Source of the DNA: Verrucomicrobiota bacterium
GTDB taxonomy: Bacteria; Verrucomicrobiota; Kiritimatiellia; SS1-B-03-39; UBA6053
Assembly (NCBI GenBank): GCA_020831635.1
Contig: JAFIGC010000001.1
Coordinates: 57,217 to 121,216 of the forward strand
Reading direction: 5' to 3'
DNA: 64,000 nucleotides
Shown: positions 27,810 through 34,916 of the stretch, piece after piece
Position numbering within the stretch: position 1 is the stretch's first letter
Layout: each line of letters begins with the position of its first letter
The notes under the pieces: generated by a model
What the model saw: only the letters and a program-made list of their open reading frames with translations
The model's database searches: none
What the model was told of the DNA's origin: nothing
Made by a program: the position numbers and the translations under genes

Positions 27810-29885
27810 ATGATACGCACAAAATTCTCACTTTTCTTTTTTGCCGCGTGCCTGTTTGCCCCACCACAAGGCATGGCCTCGAATATCTCTTGGAACACCG
27901 CAAATTCTACCGATGTCTGGGATTTCAGCACACAGAATTGGCTGACAGGTGGTAATACGGCTACCGTCTTTGCCAATGGCGACAATGTGACGTTCGGGGG
28001 AACTGGAAAAAGCATATCCATACCAAACAACGTTGACCCGGCATCGACCATGGTCACGGGTGGCGGCTACCTTTTCTCGGGGGCCAGGATTGTCGGAACG
28101 TTGACCACAAGCGGCAGCGGAACCTTGACGCTCACCAATGACAACGTGTTTTCCCAAGTGACCATTGGAAGTGGAAGCACCTTGCAACTTGGCAACGGCG
28201 GCACCACCGGACGCGTGGGATCGGAAGCCAATCCCGCCCCGATCGCCTTGAACGGCACCCTGATCTCAAACCGAGCCAGTAGCAGCAGTTTGACCCTGCG
28301 GGGTGCCATCACGGGGTCGGGAAATTTGATTGTTTCCGGTGGGGGGTTGAGTTTGCTGGGAGAAAACGTCAATTTTAGCGGGAACACGATTATTCGAAGG
28401 GGTACCCTGAATTGGAATGCCAATAATGCCCTTGGCACCTCAACCGTTACCCTCAATGATGCCAGCACGGGCACCTCGAATACGGGTTTGTTCCGTAATG
28501 CCAACGGCACGCTCACGAATTCCATCGTCGTGGCCAATCAGGGCACGGGCACTACCACGATTGGACGAACCACCTCAGGGGACACCACGGTGATCTACTC
28601 AGGTGGGATTACATTGAATCGCTCGGCGGTGCTCTCCAGTGGCACGGAACCTGCAGGCTTGGGCGTTGTCCGCTTTTCCGGATCAATTTCAGGCGTGGGC
28701 GGGGTCACGATTTCCGGAAACAATGTCACCGAGTTGACTGGCAGCAATACCTTTGCCGGCACGACCAATGTGAGTGGCGGCACCCTGGCGATTGGCCACG
28801 CAAGCGCATTGCAAAACAGCACCCTGAACACCGGCAGCGGCGGATCGACACAAATCACGTTCATTGCCCCAGGAACCCAAACCTATCTACTGGGCGGGCT
28901 ATCGGGCAGCAATTCGCTCGGTTTGGGAGCCAACAACCTGACGGTTGGCGCCAATGGCCAGAGCACCCAATTTTCGGGCATTCTTTCCGGCAGTGGCAAT
29001 TTTCAGAAAACCGGTGGCGGTACGCTCACACTCTCGGGCAACAACAGCTACACCGGCGCCACGACCATCAACGGCGGCACCCTGCAAATCGGCAGTGGCG
29101 GAACCACCGGCAGCCTTGGTGCGGGTGCTGTCACCAACAACGGGACCCTTGCATTCAACCGCAGCAACGCCCACACTGTCGGCAATACGATTGGAGGAAC
29201 CGGTTCGGTCAGCATCATCGGTGGCGGCACCACCACCTTTACGGGCAACAACACCTACACAGGTTCGACAAGCGTCAGTTCCGGGACTTTGGTTGTGAAT
29301 GGCAATCAAACGACTGCCACCGGCACTACGACGGTTGCGAACGGGGGACGTCTGATGGGCAGCGGCCGTCTTGGCGGACTCACCGTGATTTCGGCGGGCG
29401 GTATGCATGCCCCCGGAAACAGTCCTGGAATTCAAACTTTTCAAAATTTGGAGTATCAGGCCGGATCCATTTTTGAATGGGATCTGCTGGTGGCTCAAAG
29501 CGATCCCTCCTCCTTCGAACAAACCGGACGCGGCACCGTTTTCGATGGTGTGGACGTGACCGACAATTTGACTGGCGAGGGTGCCGTATTCCGAATCAAT
29601 TTGGAAGCGGGCCAGGATTTCGAGGATGCATTTTGGGCGCAGGACCGAAAATGGTCGGGCATTTTCACGTCTTCCAATTCCTTTGACTTGGGCAGTATAT
29701 TCCAAAGCTTCGAGTATTACGCGGGCGGATCGGTGATCGGACCTCCGACGATGGGACAATTCTCATTTGATGAAAACGATTTGTTCTACATCATTCCCGA
29801 GCCCGGGGGCGTAGTGATGATGTTGTTGGCGGGTCTCGCGACTTTTCTGCTCGCCCGTAGAGGCCGGGCGAAAAGACCAGTTTGA
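27810..29885 (+). CDS. Beta-strand-repeat (autotransporter-associated) PEP-CTERM surface protein
   Basis: A 691-residue secreted protein: signal peptide ending GMAS, then an N-terminal WDFSTQNWLTGG segment and multiple autotransporter-associated beta-strand repeats (recognisable as LTLSGNNSYTGATTINGGTLQIG, GSVSIIGGG-type and GNNTYTGSTSVSSGTL turns). It ends with a PEP-CTERM signal (IIPEPGG, hydrophobic helix, then RRGRAKR). There is no C-terminal transporter barrel, so surface delivery is through the exosortase route. ATG 27810 is chosen because the signal peptide begins there; the frame is open further upstream. It is flanked on both sides by duplicated DNA. A weak partial match to the 31156 palindrome lies about 60 bp upstream. 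Confidence 0.88.
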   Translation: MIRTKFSLFFFAACLFAPPQGMASNISWNTANSTDVWDFSTQNWLTGGNTATVFANGDNVTFGGTGKSISIPNNVDPASTMVTGGGYLFSGARIVGTLTTSGSGTLTLTNDNVFSQVTIGSGSTLQLGNGGTTGRVGSEANPAPIALNGTLISNRASSSSLTLRGAITGSGNLIVSGGGLSLLGENVNFSGNTIIRRGTLNWNANNALGTSTVTLNDASTGTSNTGLFRNANGTLTNSIVVANQGTGTTTIGRTTSGDTTVIYSGGITLNRSAVLSSGTEPAGLGVVRFSGSISGVGGVTISGNNVTELTGSNTFAGTTNVSGGTLAIGHASALQNSTLNTGSGGSTQITFIAPGTQTYLLGGLSGSNSLGLGANNLTVGANGQSTQFSGILSGSGNFQKTGGGTLTLSGNNSYTGATTINGGTLQIGSGGTTGSLGAGAVTNNGTLAFNRSNAHTVGNTIGGTGSVSIIGGGTTTFTGNNTYTGSTSVSSGTLVVNGNQTTATGTTTVANGGRLMGSGRLGGLTVISAGGMHAPGNSPGIQTFQNLEYQAGSIFEWDLLVAQSDPSSFEQTGRGTVFDGVDVTDNLTGEGAVFRINLEAGQDFEDAFWAQDRKWSGIFTSSNSFDLGSIFQSFEYYAGGSVIGPPTMGQFSFDENDLFYIIPEPGGVVMMLLAGLATFLLARRGRAKRPV

Positions 29886-29891
29886 AATAGA

Positions 29892-30060
29892 TCCAATGGG
29901 CCTGCGAGGAGGGGGGCGTTGGTTTTTTTCATCCATGCGGCCAGTCGCCTCTCCATTTCCCCGCGTAAAGTGGCCGTTTGAGGAAGGGGGTGGGGGTGGC
30001 ATGTCCGTAGGCACTGTTATAACGGCCCATGTCGTGGGCATGCAGGATGAGGATGTTCAT
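29892..30060 (-). pseudogene. Internally deleted copy of the sulfatase gene
   Basis: Bases 29892 to about 29974 match the 3' part of the sulfatase gene (25447 to about 25529). Bases about 29975-30060 match its 5' end, including the start codon (26591-26675). The middle, about 1060 bp with the CSPSR active site, is missing. The join occurs at a C/CC of microhomology. This is a decayed second copy in the same orientation and relative position as the intact gene, that is, next to the 300-bp block. Confidence 0.9.
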
Positions 30061-30066
30061 CCCTCG

Positions 30067-30366
30067 GATGTATAATTCAGGGAGAGGGAGTCAAGAAATT
30101 CCGACGGACGATCCTCAGTTGCCCAGGGTTGCACCGAGTTATATAATAAGTTCATAACATAAGGGGTTATATGAAAATTTTCCCCAATTGGATTCAGCAG
30201 GGGTCTTGTTCGATTTTTTTTTCGTGATCGTAATCGTACGCGTAATCGTAATCGAACCCCAGAAACGTTTTTTCGATCACGATTACGATCAGGATTACGA
30301 TTACGAAAGCAGTTTCCTCTCTTTGGAAATTCCGCTAAATCATTATCTTAAAGGGATGTAGTCCTG
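30067..30366. repeat. 300-bp duplicated intergenic block, copy B (with GATTACG hairpin)
   Basis: Identical in all 300 positions to 26682-26981, including a run of nine T before the hairpin. The hairpin is at 30221-30307. Here it separates the sulfatase remnant from the intact prepilin-type gene. As in copy A, no coding capacity, transposase or terminal repeats were found. Confidence 0.92.
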
Positions 30367-30384
30367 AAAACTTTTCAACCCTGC

Positions 30385-31077
30385 TCAGTTGCCGGGCGCC
30401 CGCCAACCCGGCCAGCCCCAGGGATATTGTTGCTGGCGGTTTCCTGAAATGTCCCGCCAGAGAGAATCGACTTGGACGGTGGCCACGCGACCATCCACAT
30501 AGAGGATGTTGGCGCTGTCACCGCGCCCCTGGCGACGGTCCAAGAGCCCATCCACCGAGCCGGGACGCAGGGGACGATTGCAGTTGGTGGAATCCCCGGC
30601 GAGGATCACTTTGCTGGTATCGGGGATGTGAAACAATCTGCGTTGAAAGCCTCCCTGCTCGTCCTCATGACCGTTGATGTAAATGTTCATGCCATAGTCG
30701 GCATAATTGCCGCTGCGGGTAAGGTTTTTGCTGTTGGGACAGGCATATACCCCCACGGGACGTTCGCCAATACTGGCATTGAGGTCATCCAGGGAAAATC
30801 CATCCAGATACGGGGCAATGGCCACATGCCAGGTCCGCCGGTCCACCGCGCCCGCGGTTCCGATCTCATAGGGGAGCATTTCCCGGTTTTCCAGGGCGTA
30901 CTGCGTGAACCCCAAACCGATTTGGCGTAGATTTGACAAGCCGGCGACGGTTTTGGTGCGTCTCAGCGTGGCGGAGATGCTGGGCACGATGATCGCGGAC
31001 AGCAGGGCGATGATGGCGATGACCACCAGCATTTCGATGAGCGTAAATGCGTTTTTACGGGATGGATATGCGTTCAT
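30385..31077 (-). CDS. Prepilin-type (H-X9-DG class) pseudopilin protein
   Basis: A 230-residue protein with the class III prepilin signal: a short basic leader (MNAYPSRKNA) followed by FTLIEMLVVIAIIALLSAIIVP, in which Glu follows the methylated Phe by four residues. The C-terminal domain ends with a DSANILYVDGRV motif of the H-X9-DG family, but the His position is Arg here (R-x9-DG). These proteins are greatly expanded in Verrucomicrobiota and Planctomycetota and are thought to form pseudopilus-like secretion structures, with PilB-type ATPases driving assembly. ATG 31077 is preferred over upstream in-frame ATGs because of the fixed leader length, and an AGGAAA site precedes it. A LacI-type palindrome is 79 bp upstream. 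Confidence 0.9.
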   Translation of the reverse strand: MNAYPSRKNAFTLIEMLVVIAIIALLSAIIVPSISATLRRTKTVAGLSNLRQIGLGFTQYALENREMLPYEIGTAGAVDRRTWHVAIAPYLDGFSLDDLNASIGERPVGVYACPNSKNLTRSGNYADYGMNIYINGHEDEQGGFQRRLFHIPDTSKVILAGDSTNCNRPLRPGSVDGLLDRRQGRGDSANILYVDGRVATVQVDSLWRDISGNRQQQYPWGWPGWRAPGN

Positions 31078-31155
31078 GGGTTTTTCCTGAAAATAGGATT
31101 TTCGTTTCATGAGCACACAATACCCCGATATGGACCTCCGGGAAAGCGGCAGCTT

Positions 31156-31171
31156 ATGTTCCAAGGAACAT
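31156..31171. promoter_or_regulatory. Perfect palindrome ATGTTCCAAGGAACAT, candidate operator
   Basis: This 16-base perfect inverted repeat lies 79 bp upstream of the prepilin start and 10 bp after the LacI stop codon. Thirteen of 16 positions match the palindrome at the LacI start (32235-32250). The two sites together fit a local repressor that controls its own gene and the next gene downstream. Confidence 0.6.
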
Positions 31172-31180
31172 GACATTGAA

Positions 31181-32236
31181 CTAACTTGAGAGGTGAGGCC
31201 GGGTGGTTTCGCCTTTGACCCAGTTGGCCCGCAAGAGGGTTTCGTAGGGAGCTTTGGGCACGCCCCGCTTGTTTTGTTGCATTTGGGACAGAAGCAGATC
31301 CACGCAGGCCGCGCCGATTTGGGAACCCTCCAGACGCATGCCCGACCAGTGGGGTGTGTCGGGTCCCATCGACAAGTGTACAAGTCCAATGTCATTCGGA
31401 ATGTCGTACCCCCAAGATTCCAGCATTTGTCGGGCGCGCACGTCATTGCAAACGACGACCTCGGGCCGGTACTGTTTCAACCAGGCCCTCAATTCAGGGG
31501 CGGCGTCGCAAATTTCAGATTGGGGATAAAAAAGGGGCGGACACCACGTGAGGCTTGGATATCGTTCTTTTGCGACCAGATACCGTCCCTGATAGGCAAA
31601 GCCGGATTTCACATCGAGATTTTCCGCGATGGCCAGTCCGATGCGTTGGTAGCCGAGTCTGCGCAGTTCCCTGAGGGTCTTGCCGAGGCTGTAATTCGCG
31701 TCGGTGGCCACTCGATGTAGAAGCGGGCGCCAGGAATCGTGATGAAAGGTGACCCAGGAAAAATCATCCCAGCGCAGATGGAGGTGCTTCAGATTTCCCG
31801 GGGGAGGGGCGATAATACAGCCGGTAATGCCTCGGGCGGTGAGAATATCGCAGAAGCGTTTGCCGCTGAGTCCCCCTTTGCCAATCCAGAAGGTATCCAG
31901 GCCAAAACCCAAGGCGGCGGCATGTTCCCGCACCCCATCCAAATAAGGCTTCAAATGGGGGAGGGTCTGCCATGTATCCTCATGTTTATTGCTGTGTACC
32001 CAGGCCAGGGTGGCGTGTGGCGTTGAAGACTGGTCCCGTAGATTGGCGCGAATGGCCATGGCCATGGATAACACCGGATGGGGTTGAAAGTCGTATTCTT
32101 TTGCCAGCGCGAGAATCCGTTCGCGCGTTTCGGCCTTGACGGACGGATGATTTCTGAAAACCCGGCTCACCGTCATATGCGAAACCCCGGCAATCTCCGC
32201 CAGTTCCCGAATGGTATGCACGCGCTGCTTTTTCAT
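31181..32236 (-). CDS. LacI-family transcriptional regulator (second)
   Basis: A 351-residue repressor with the N-terminal HTH (TIRELAEIAGVSHMTVSRVFRNHPSV), hinge and sugar-binding core, ending in MRLEGSQIGAACVDLLLSQMQQN and a terminal strand. ATG 32236 is chosen because the HTH starts within 7 residues; a longer open frame extends upstream only because the heptanucleotide repeat at 32293-32428 has no stop in that frame. The gene is upstream of the prepilin gene on the same strand, and palindromic sites flank both of its ends. It is divergent from the GH29 fucosidase. Confidence 0.9.
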   Translation of the reverse strand: MKKQRVHTIRELAEIAGVSHMTVSRVFRNHPSVKAETRERILALAKEYDFQPHPVLSMAMAIRANLRDQSSTPHATLAWVHSNKHEDTWQTLPHLKPYLDGVREHAAALGFGLDTFWIGKGGLSGKRFCDILTARGITGCIIAPPPGNLKHLHLRWDDFSWVTFHHDSWRPLLHRVATDANYSLGKTLRELRRLGYQRIGLAIAENLDVKSGFAYQGRYLVAKERYPSLTWCPPLFYPQSEICDAAPELRAWLKQYRPEVVVCNDVRARQMLESWGYDIPNDIGLVHLSMGPDTPHWSGMRLEGSQIGAACVDLLLSQMQQNKRGVPKAPYETLLRANWVKGETTRPHLSS

Positions 32237-32250
32237 GTTCCTATGAACAT
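32235..32250. promoter_or_regulatory. Palindrome ATGTTCCTATGAACAT at LacI start, candidate operator
   Basis: Six-base perfect arms (ATGTTC / GAACAT) surround a 4-base centre. The site overlaps the start codon of the LacI gene, as the unrelated palindrome at 22321-22338 does for the first LacI. Its near-identity to 31156-31171 supports autoregulation. Confidence 0.55.
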
Positions 32251-32292
32251 ATTCCATTCCGTGATTGCCATGCAAGCTCATTCTGGCATAGT

Positions 32293-32428
32293 TTGGTTGT
32301 TGGTTGTTGGTTGCTGGTTGTTGGTTGGCACCGCACTCCGCACTCCCAACTCCGCACCCCACATTCGTCACTCGTCACTCAACATTCGTCACTCCCCATC
32401 ACTCGTCACTCAACATTCGTCACTCCCT
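32293..32428. repeat. Heptanucleotide tandem repeat upstream of the fucosidase
   Basis: A near-continuous 7-base period runs for about 19 units. Five units of TTGGTTG (one CTGGTTG) at 32293-32327 are followed by ACTCCGC, ACTCCCA, ATTCGTC, ACTCGTC and ACTCAAC units to 32428, with one 3-base slip at 32398. It ends 8 bases before the GH29 start codon, and no Shine-Dalgarno is present. It resembles the STRR heptanucleotide repeats described in cyanobacteria, by type rather than exact sequence. Confidence 0.9.
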
Positions 32429-32436
32429 CCCTTCCC

Positions 32437-33765
32437 ATGCCCGACTTCTCTTGGTTTCGCTCATCCGCTTATGGTATGTTTCTTCATTGGACGCCCGCCG
32501 CCGCAATTGGCCGGGGCGAGCAGGTGTTGATGCGGGAGTGGCTGGATCAGCGGGAATACGCCAAACAGGCTTGCGCTTGGAATCCAGAGGGCTTTGACGC
32601 ACGTGCTTGGGCCGCGTTGGCCAAGGCCTCCGGCATGCGCTATGCGGTGATGGTGACCAAACACCACGACGGGTACTGTCTTTGGGATTCCAAGCTCACC
32701 GACTACACCAGTGTTTGTCAGGCGCCCAAACGGGATTTCGTGCGGGAATACGTGGAGGCGTTTCGTGCCGAAGGCATTCGGGTGGGATTGTATTTTTCAC
32801 TCGGCGATTTCAGGATCCCGGCCTATTTTCAAGGGCCGCGTCACGATCCGCAGGGTTGGGCGCGCTTTGTCGCTTATACCCACGCGCAAGTGGAGGAATT
32901 GCTGACGCACTACGGACAAATCGACGAACTTTGGTTTGACGGCGCCTGGCCCCGCAGCGCGGTACAATGGCGGAGCGTGGAATTGCTGGAAAAGATTCGT
33001 GCCCTTCAGCCCGGCCTGCTCGTCAACAATCGTCTGGATGCGCAGGATCCGGACACCGCCGCCAACGATCAGGTGGAAATGGCGGGGGAAAGCAAGGTGC
33101 TGGGTGACTTTGGCACTCCGGAGCACCGCATTGCCTCCGATCCGAATCGCCCCTGGGAAAGTTGCCAGGTCACCACCCACCGTTTGTGGGGGTACACCCG
33201 GGGCGAATATATGCGCGATGCCGAGACCTGCCTGGAAATGCTCTGCGAATGCGCCTCCAAGGGCGGGAATTTGCTCCTCAACATCGCCCCGGACGCTGAT
33301 GGGGTGATCCCGGAGACGGTGCAAAAACCTCTGCGCCGGATTGGCGACTGGCTGGAGATTCATGGCGAGGCGATTTACGGCACCGACCGCGACGGAGCCA
33401 TCAGCGATTCCGTCACCTACGGATACCAAACGCGCAAAGGCAATGACCTGTATCTCATTTTCCGCTTTTGGCCCTCGGAGGAAACCCTGCCGATTTTCGG
33501 GCTGGATGCCGACGTGGAAACGGCTACCCTTCTGAGCACGGGACGGGAACTTCACGTGGGGCATTACGAACATGGCTTGCTTCTGAAGGGTTTGCCTGTG
33601 AAGAAACCCAACGACCTGTTCCCGGTGGTGCGGTTGCGCTGCCGAAAGCCCCCAACCGCGCTTCCCTGTGCAAAGGAAGGCCTCTGGTCCGGTGATCCCC
33701 GCCGTTTCGTCCCCTGGGCCGCCACCCGCGGCAACTCAGTCTGGGTGGATGGAATAGACCGCTAG
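32437..33765 (+). CDS. GH29 alpha-L-fucosidase
   Basis: A 442-residue retaining fucosidase. The GH29 signature segments are present: MFLHWTPAA near the start, EYAKQACAWNPEGFDARAWAALAKASGMRYAVMVTKHHDGYCLWDSK, VGLYFSLGDF, and the nucleophile region IDELWFDGAW (Asp about 167). KGGNLLLNIAPDADGVIP is near the end of the barrel, followed by a small C-terminal beta domain. No signal peptide is visible, so it probably acts on imported oligosaccharides in the cytoplasm. ATG 32437 is chosen because family homology begins there. Both intergenic flanks are 7-base repeats. The LacI gene 93 bp downstream is a likely regulator or partner. Confidence 0.92.
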   Translation: MPDFSWFRSSAYGMFLHWTPAAAIGRGEQVLMREWLDQREYAKQACAWNPEGFDARAWAALAKASGMRYAVMVTKHHDGYCLWDSKLTDYTSVCQAPKRDFVREYVEAFRAEGIRVGLYFSLGDFRIPAYFQGPRHDPQGWARFVAYTHAQVEELLTHYGQIDELWFDGAWPRSAVQWRSVELLEKIRALQPGLLVNNRLDAQDPDTAANDQVEMAGESKVLGDFGTPEHRIASDPNRPWESCQVTTHRLWGYTRGEYMRDAETCLEMLCECASKGGNLLLNIAPDADGVIPETVQKPLRRIGDWLEIHGEAIYGTDRDGAISDSVTYGYQTRKGNDLYLIFRFWPSEETLPIFGLDADVETATLLSTGRELHVGHYEHGLLLKGLPVKKPNDLFPVVRLRCRKPPTALPCAKEGLWSGDPRRFVPWAATRGNSVWVDGIDR

Positions 33766-33767
33766 CC

Positions 33768-33858
33768 ACTCCGCACTCCGCACTCCGCACTCCCCACTCC
33801 GCACTCCGCACTCCCCACTCCGCACTCGAAACTCGTCACTCATCACTCGTCATTCCCC
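33768..33858. repeat. Heptanucleotide tandem repeat between fucosidase and LacI
   Basis: Exactly 13 units of 7 bases (ACTCCGC, ACTCCCC, ACTCGAA, ACTCGTC, ACTCATC, ATTCCCC) fill 33768-33858. The array starts 2 bases after the fucosidase stop codon and its last base directly precedes the LacI ATG at 33859. There is no space for a separate Shine-Dalgarno or operator. Units are shared with the array at 32293-32428. Confidence 0.93.
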
Positions 33859-34869
33859 ATGTCTTCCCACATCACCATCCGCGATCTCGCCAAAGCCACG
33901 GGGTATTCAACGGCCACGGTGTCCAAGGCCCTGCGGCATCATCCCGACGTGCCGGAGGGGACCCGCGAAAAGATTCAGAAAGTAGCGGATGAACTGGGCT
34001 ACCGACCACACGCCATGATCCGGGCCTTGATGTCGCAGGTGCGGGATGCCAAGGGGGTGAAAACCTCGGCCATCCCCTTGGCGATGCTGAATCCTTGGAA
34101 CAAGACGCTGGAGGAGCAATCTTCTTTCACGGCAGGAATAATCGCCGGCTGCCGCGACCGCGCGGAAGCGCTCGGGTATCGTTTGGATGTTTTCGATTTG
34201 AAACGTTATTCAAACAAACGATTGGATGATGTGCTGCAGGCCCGGGGCATCCAGGGCATATTGATTCCGCCCATGGGGACCACCCATGCCCATTTGCGTC
34301 TGAGTTGGGAACGTTATGTGCCCGTGGTGCTGGGCGGCTATTCCTTGCGCAAGCCCTCGCCCGTTCGGGTGATGCCCGATCATTTTGACAACCTCAGCCG
34401 TTGCATCCGCGAAGTGAAACACCAAGGATACCGTCGGGTCGGGGTGTTGCTCTATCGTCCGTTTGACCGGCGTTGCAACCTGGCGTTTTCCGCGGCGGCG
34501 ATGCGGTACGCGGAAACCCAACCGCCCTCGGGGCGCGTACAGGTGCTGGATGCGATTGACGCGTCGCACATTCTGAATTGGGTCCGCCAAAGCCGGCTCG
34601 ATGCGGTGATCGCCTGGCATCCGACCCTCATGGAGATTCTGAAAGAAGGCGGGTTTTCCATTCCCGGGGATCTCGGTTTCGCGCTTTGCACCAATGCCGC
34701 CGAATCTCCGGACATCAGCGGACTGGACGAACAGCCCCGTCGCATCGGCGCCGTGGGGGTGGATACGCTCATCGCCCACCTGCACCGCTATGAATTCGGC
34801 ATTCCCGAACAGGCCTACACCATCCGGGTGCCGGGACTCTGGCAGGATGGGGAAACGCTTCATGGTTAA
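33859..34869 (+). CDS. LacI-family transcriptional regulator (third)
   Basis: A 336-residue repressor with the HTH (TIRDLAKATGYSTATVSKALRHHPDV) and a full sugar-binding domain ending IRVPGLWQDGE. It lies 93 bp after the GH29 gene on the same strand and is presumably expressed with it or from within the repeat. The start codon directly follows the 7-base repeat array, and no Shine-Dalgarno is visible, so translation may rely on an unstructured leader. It probably controls the fucosidase module; no palindromic operator was found close by. Confidence 0.9.
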   Translation: MSSHITIRDLAKATGYSTATVSKALRHHPDVPEGTREKIQKVADELGYRPHAMIRALMSQVRDAKGVKTSAIPLAMLNPWNKTLEEQSSFTAGIIAGCRDRAEALGYRLDVFDLKRYSNKRLDDVLQARGIQGILIPPMGTTHAHLRLSWERYVPVVLGGYSLRKPSPVRVMPDHFDNLSRCIREVKHQGYRRVGVLLYRPFDRRCNLAFSAAAMRYAETQPPSGRVQVLDAIDASHILNWVRQSRLDAVIAWHPTLMEILKEGGFSIPGDLGFALCTNAAESPDISGLDEQPRRIGAVGVDTLIAHLHRYEFGIPEQAYTIRVPGLWQDGETLHG

Positions 34870-34916
34870 GCAAGGGTGGACACACCTCTTATTGTCATGA
34901 CAGGAAATGCAGACCG

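Noticed and set aside
26682-30366. Insertion sequence or MITE with known ends
   Set aside because: No transposase, no terminal inverted repeats at the block edges and no target-site duplications were found; only the identity of the two blocks is certain.
32293-33858. Possible CRISPR arrays at the 7-base repeats
   Set aside because: The units are contiguous 7-mers without spacers, and no cas genes are present.
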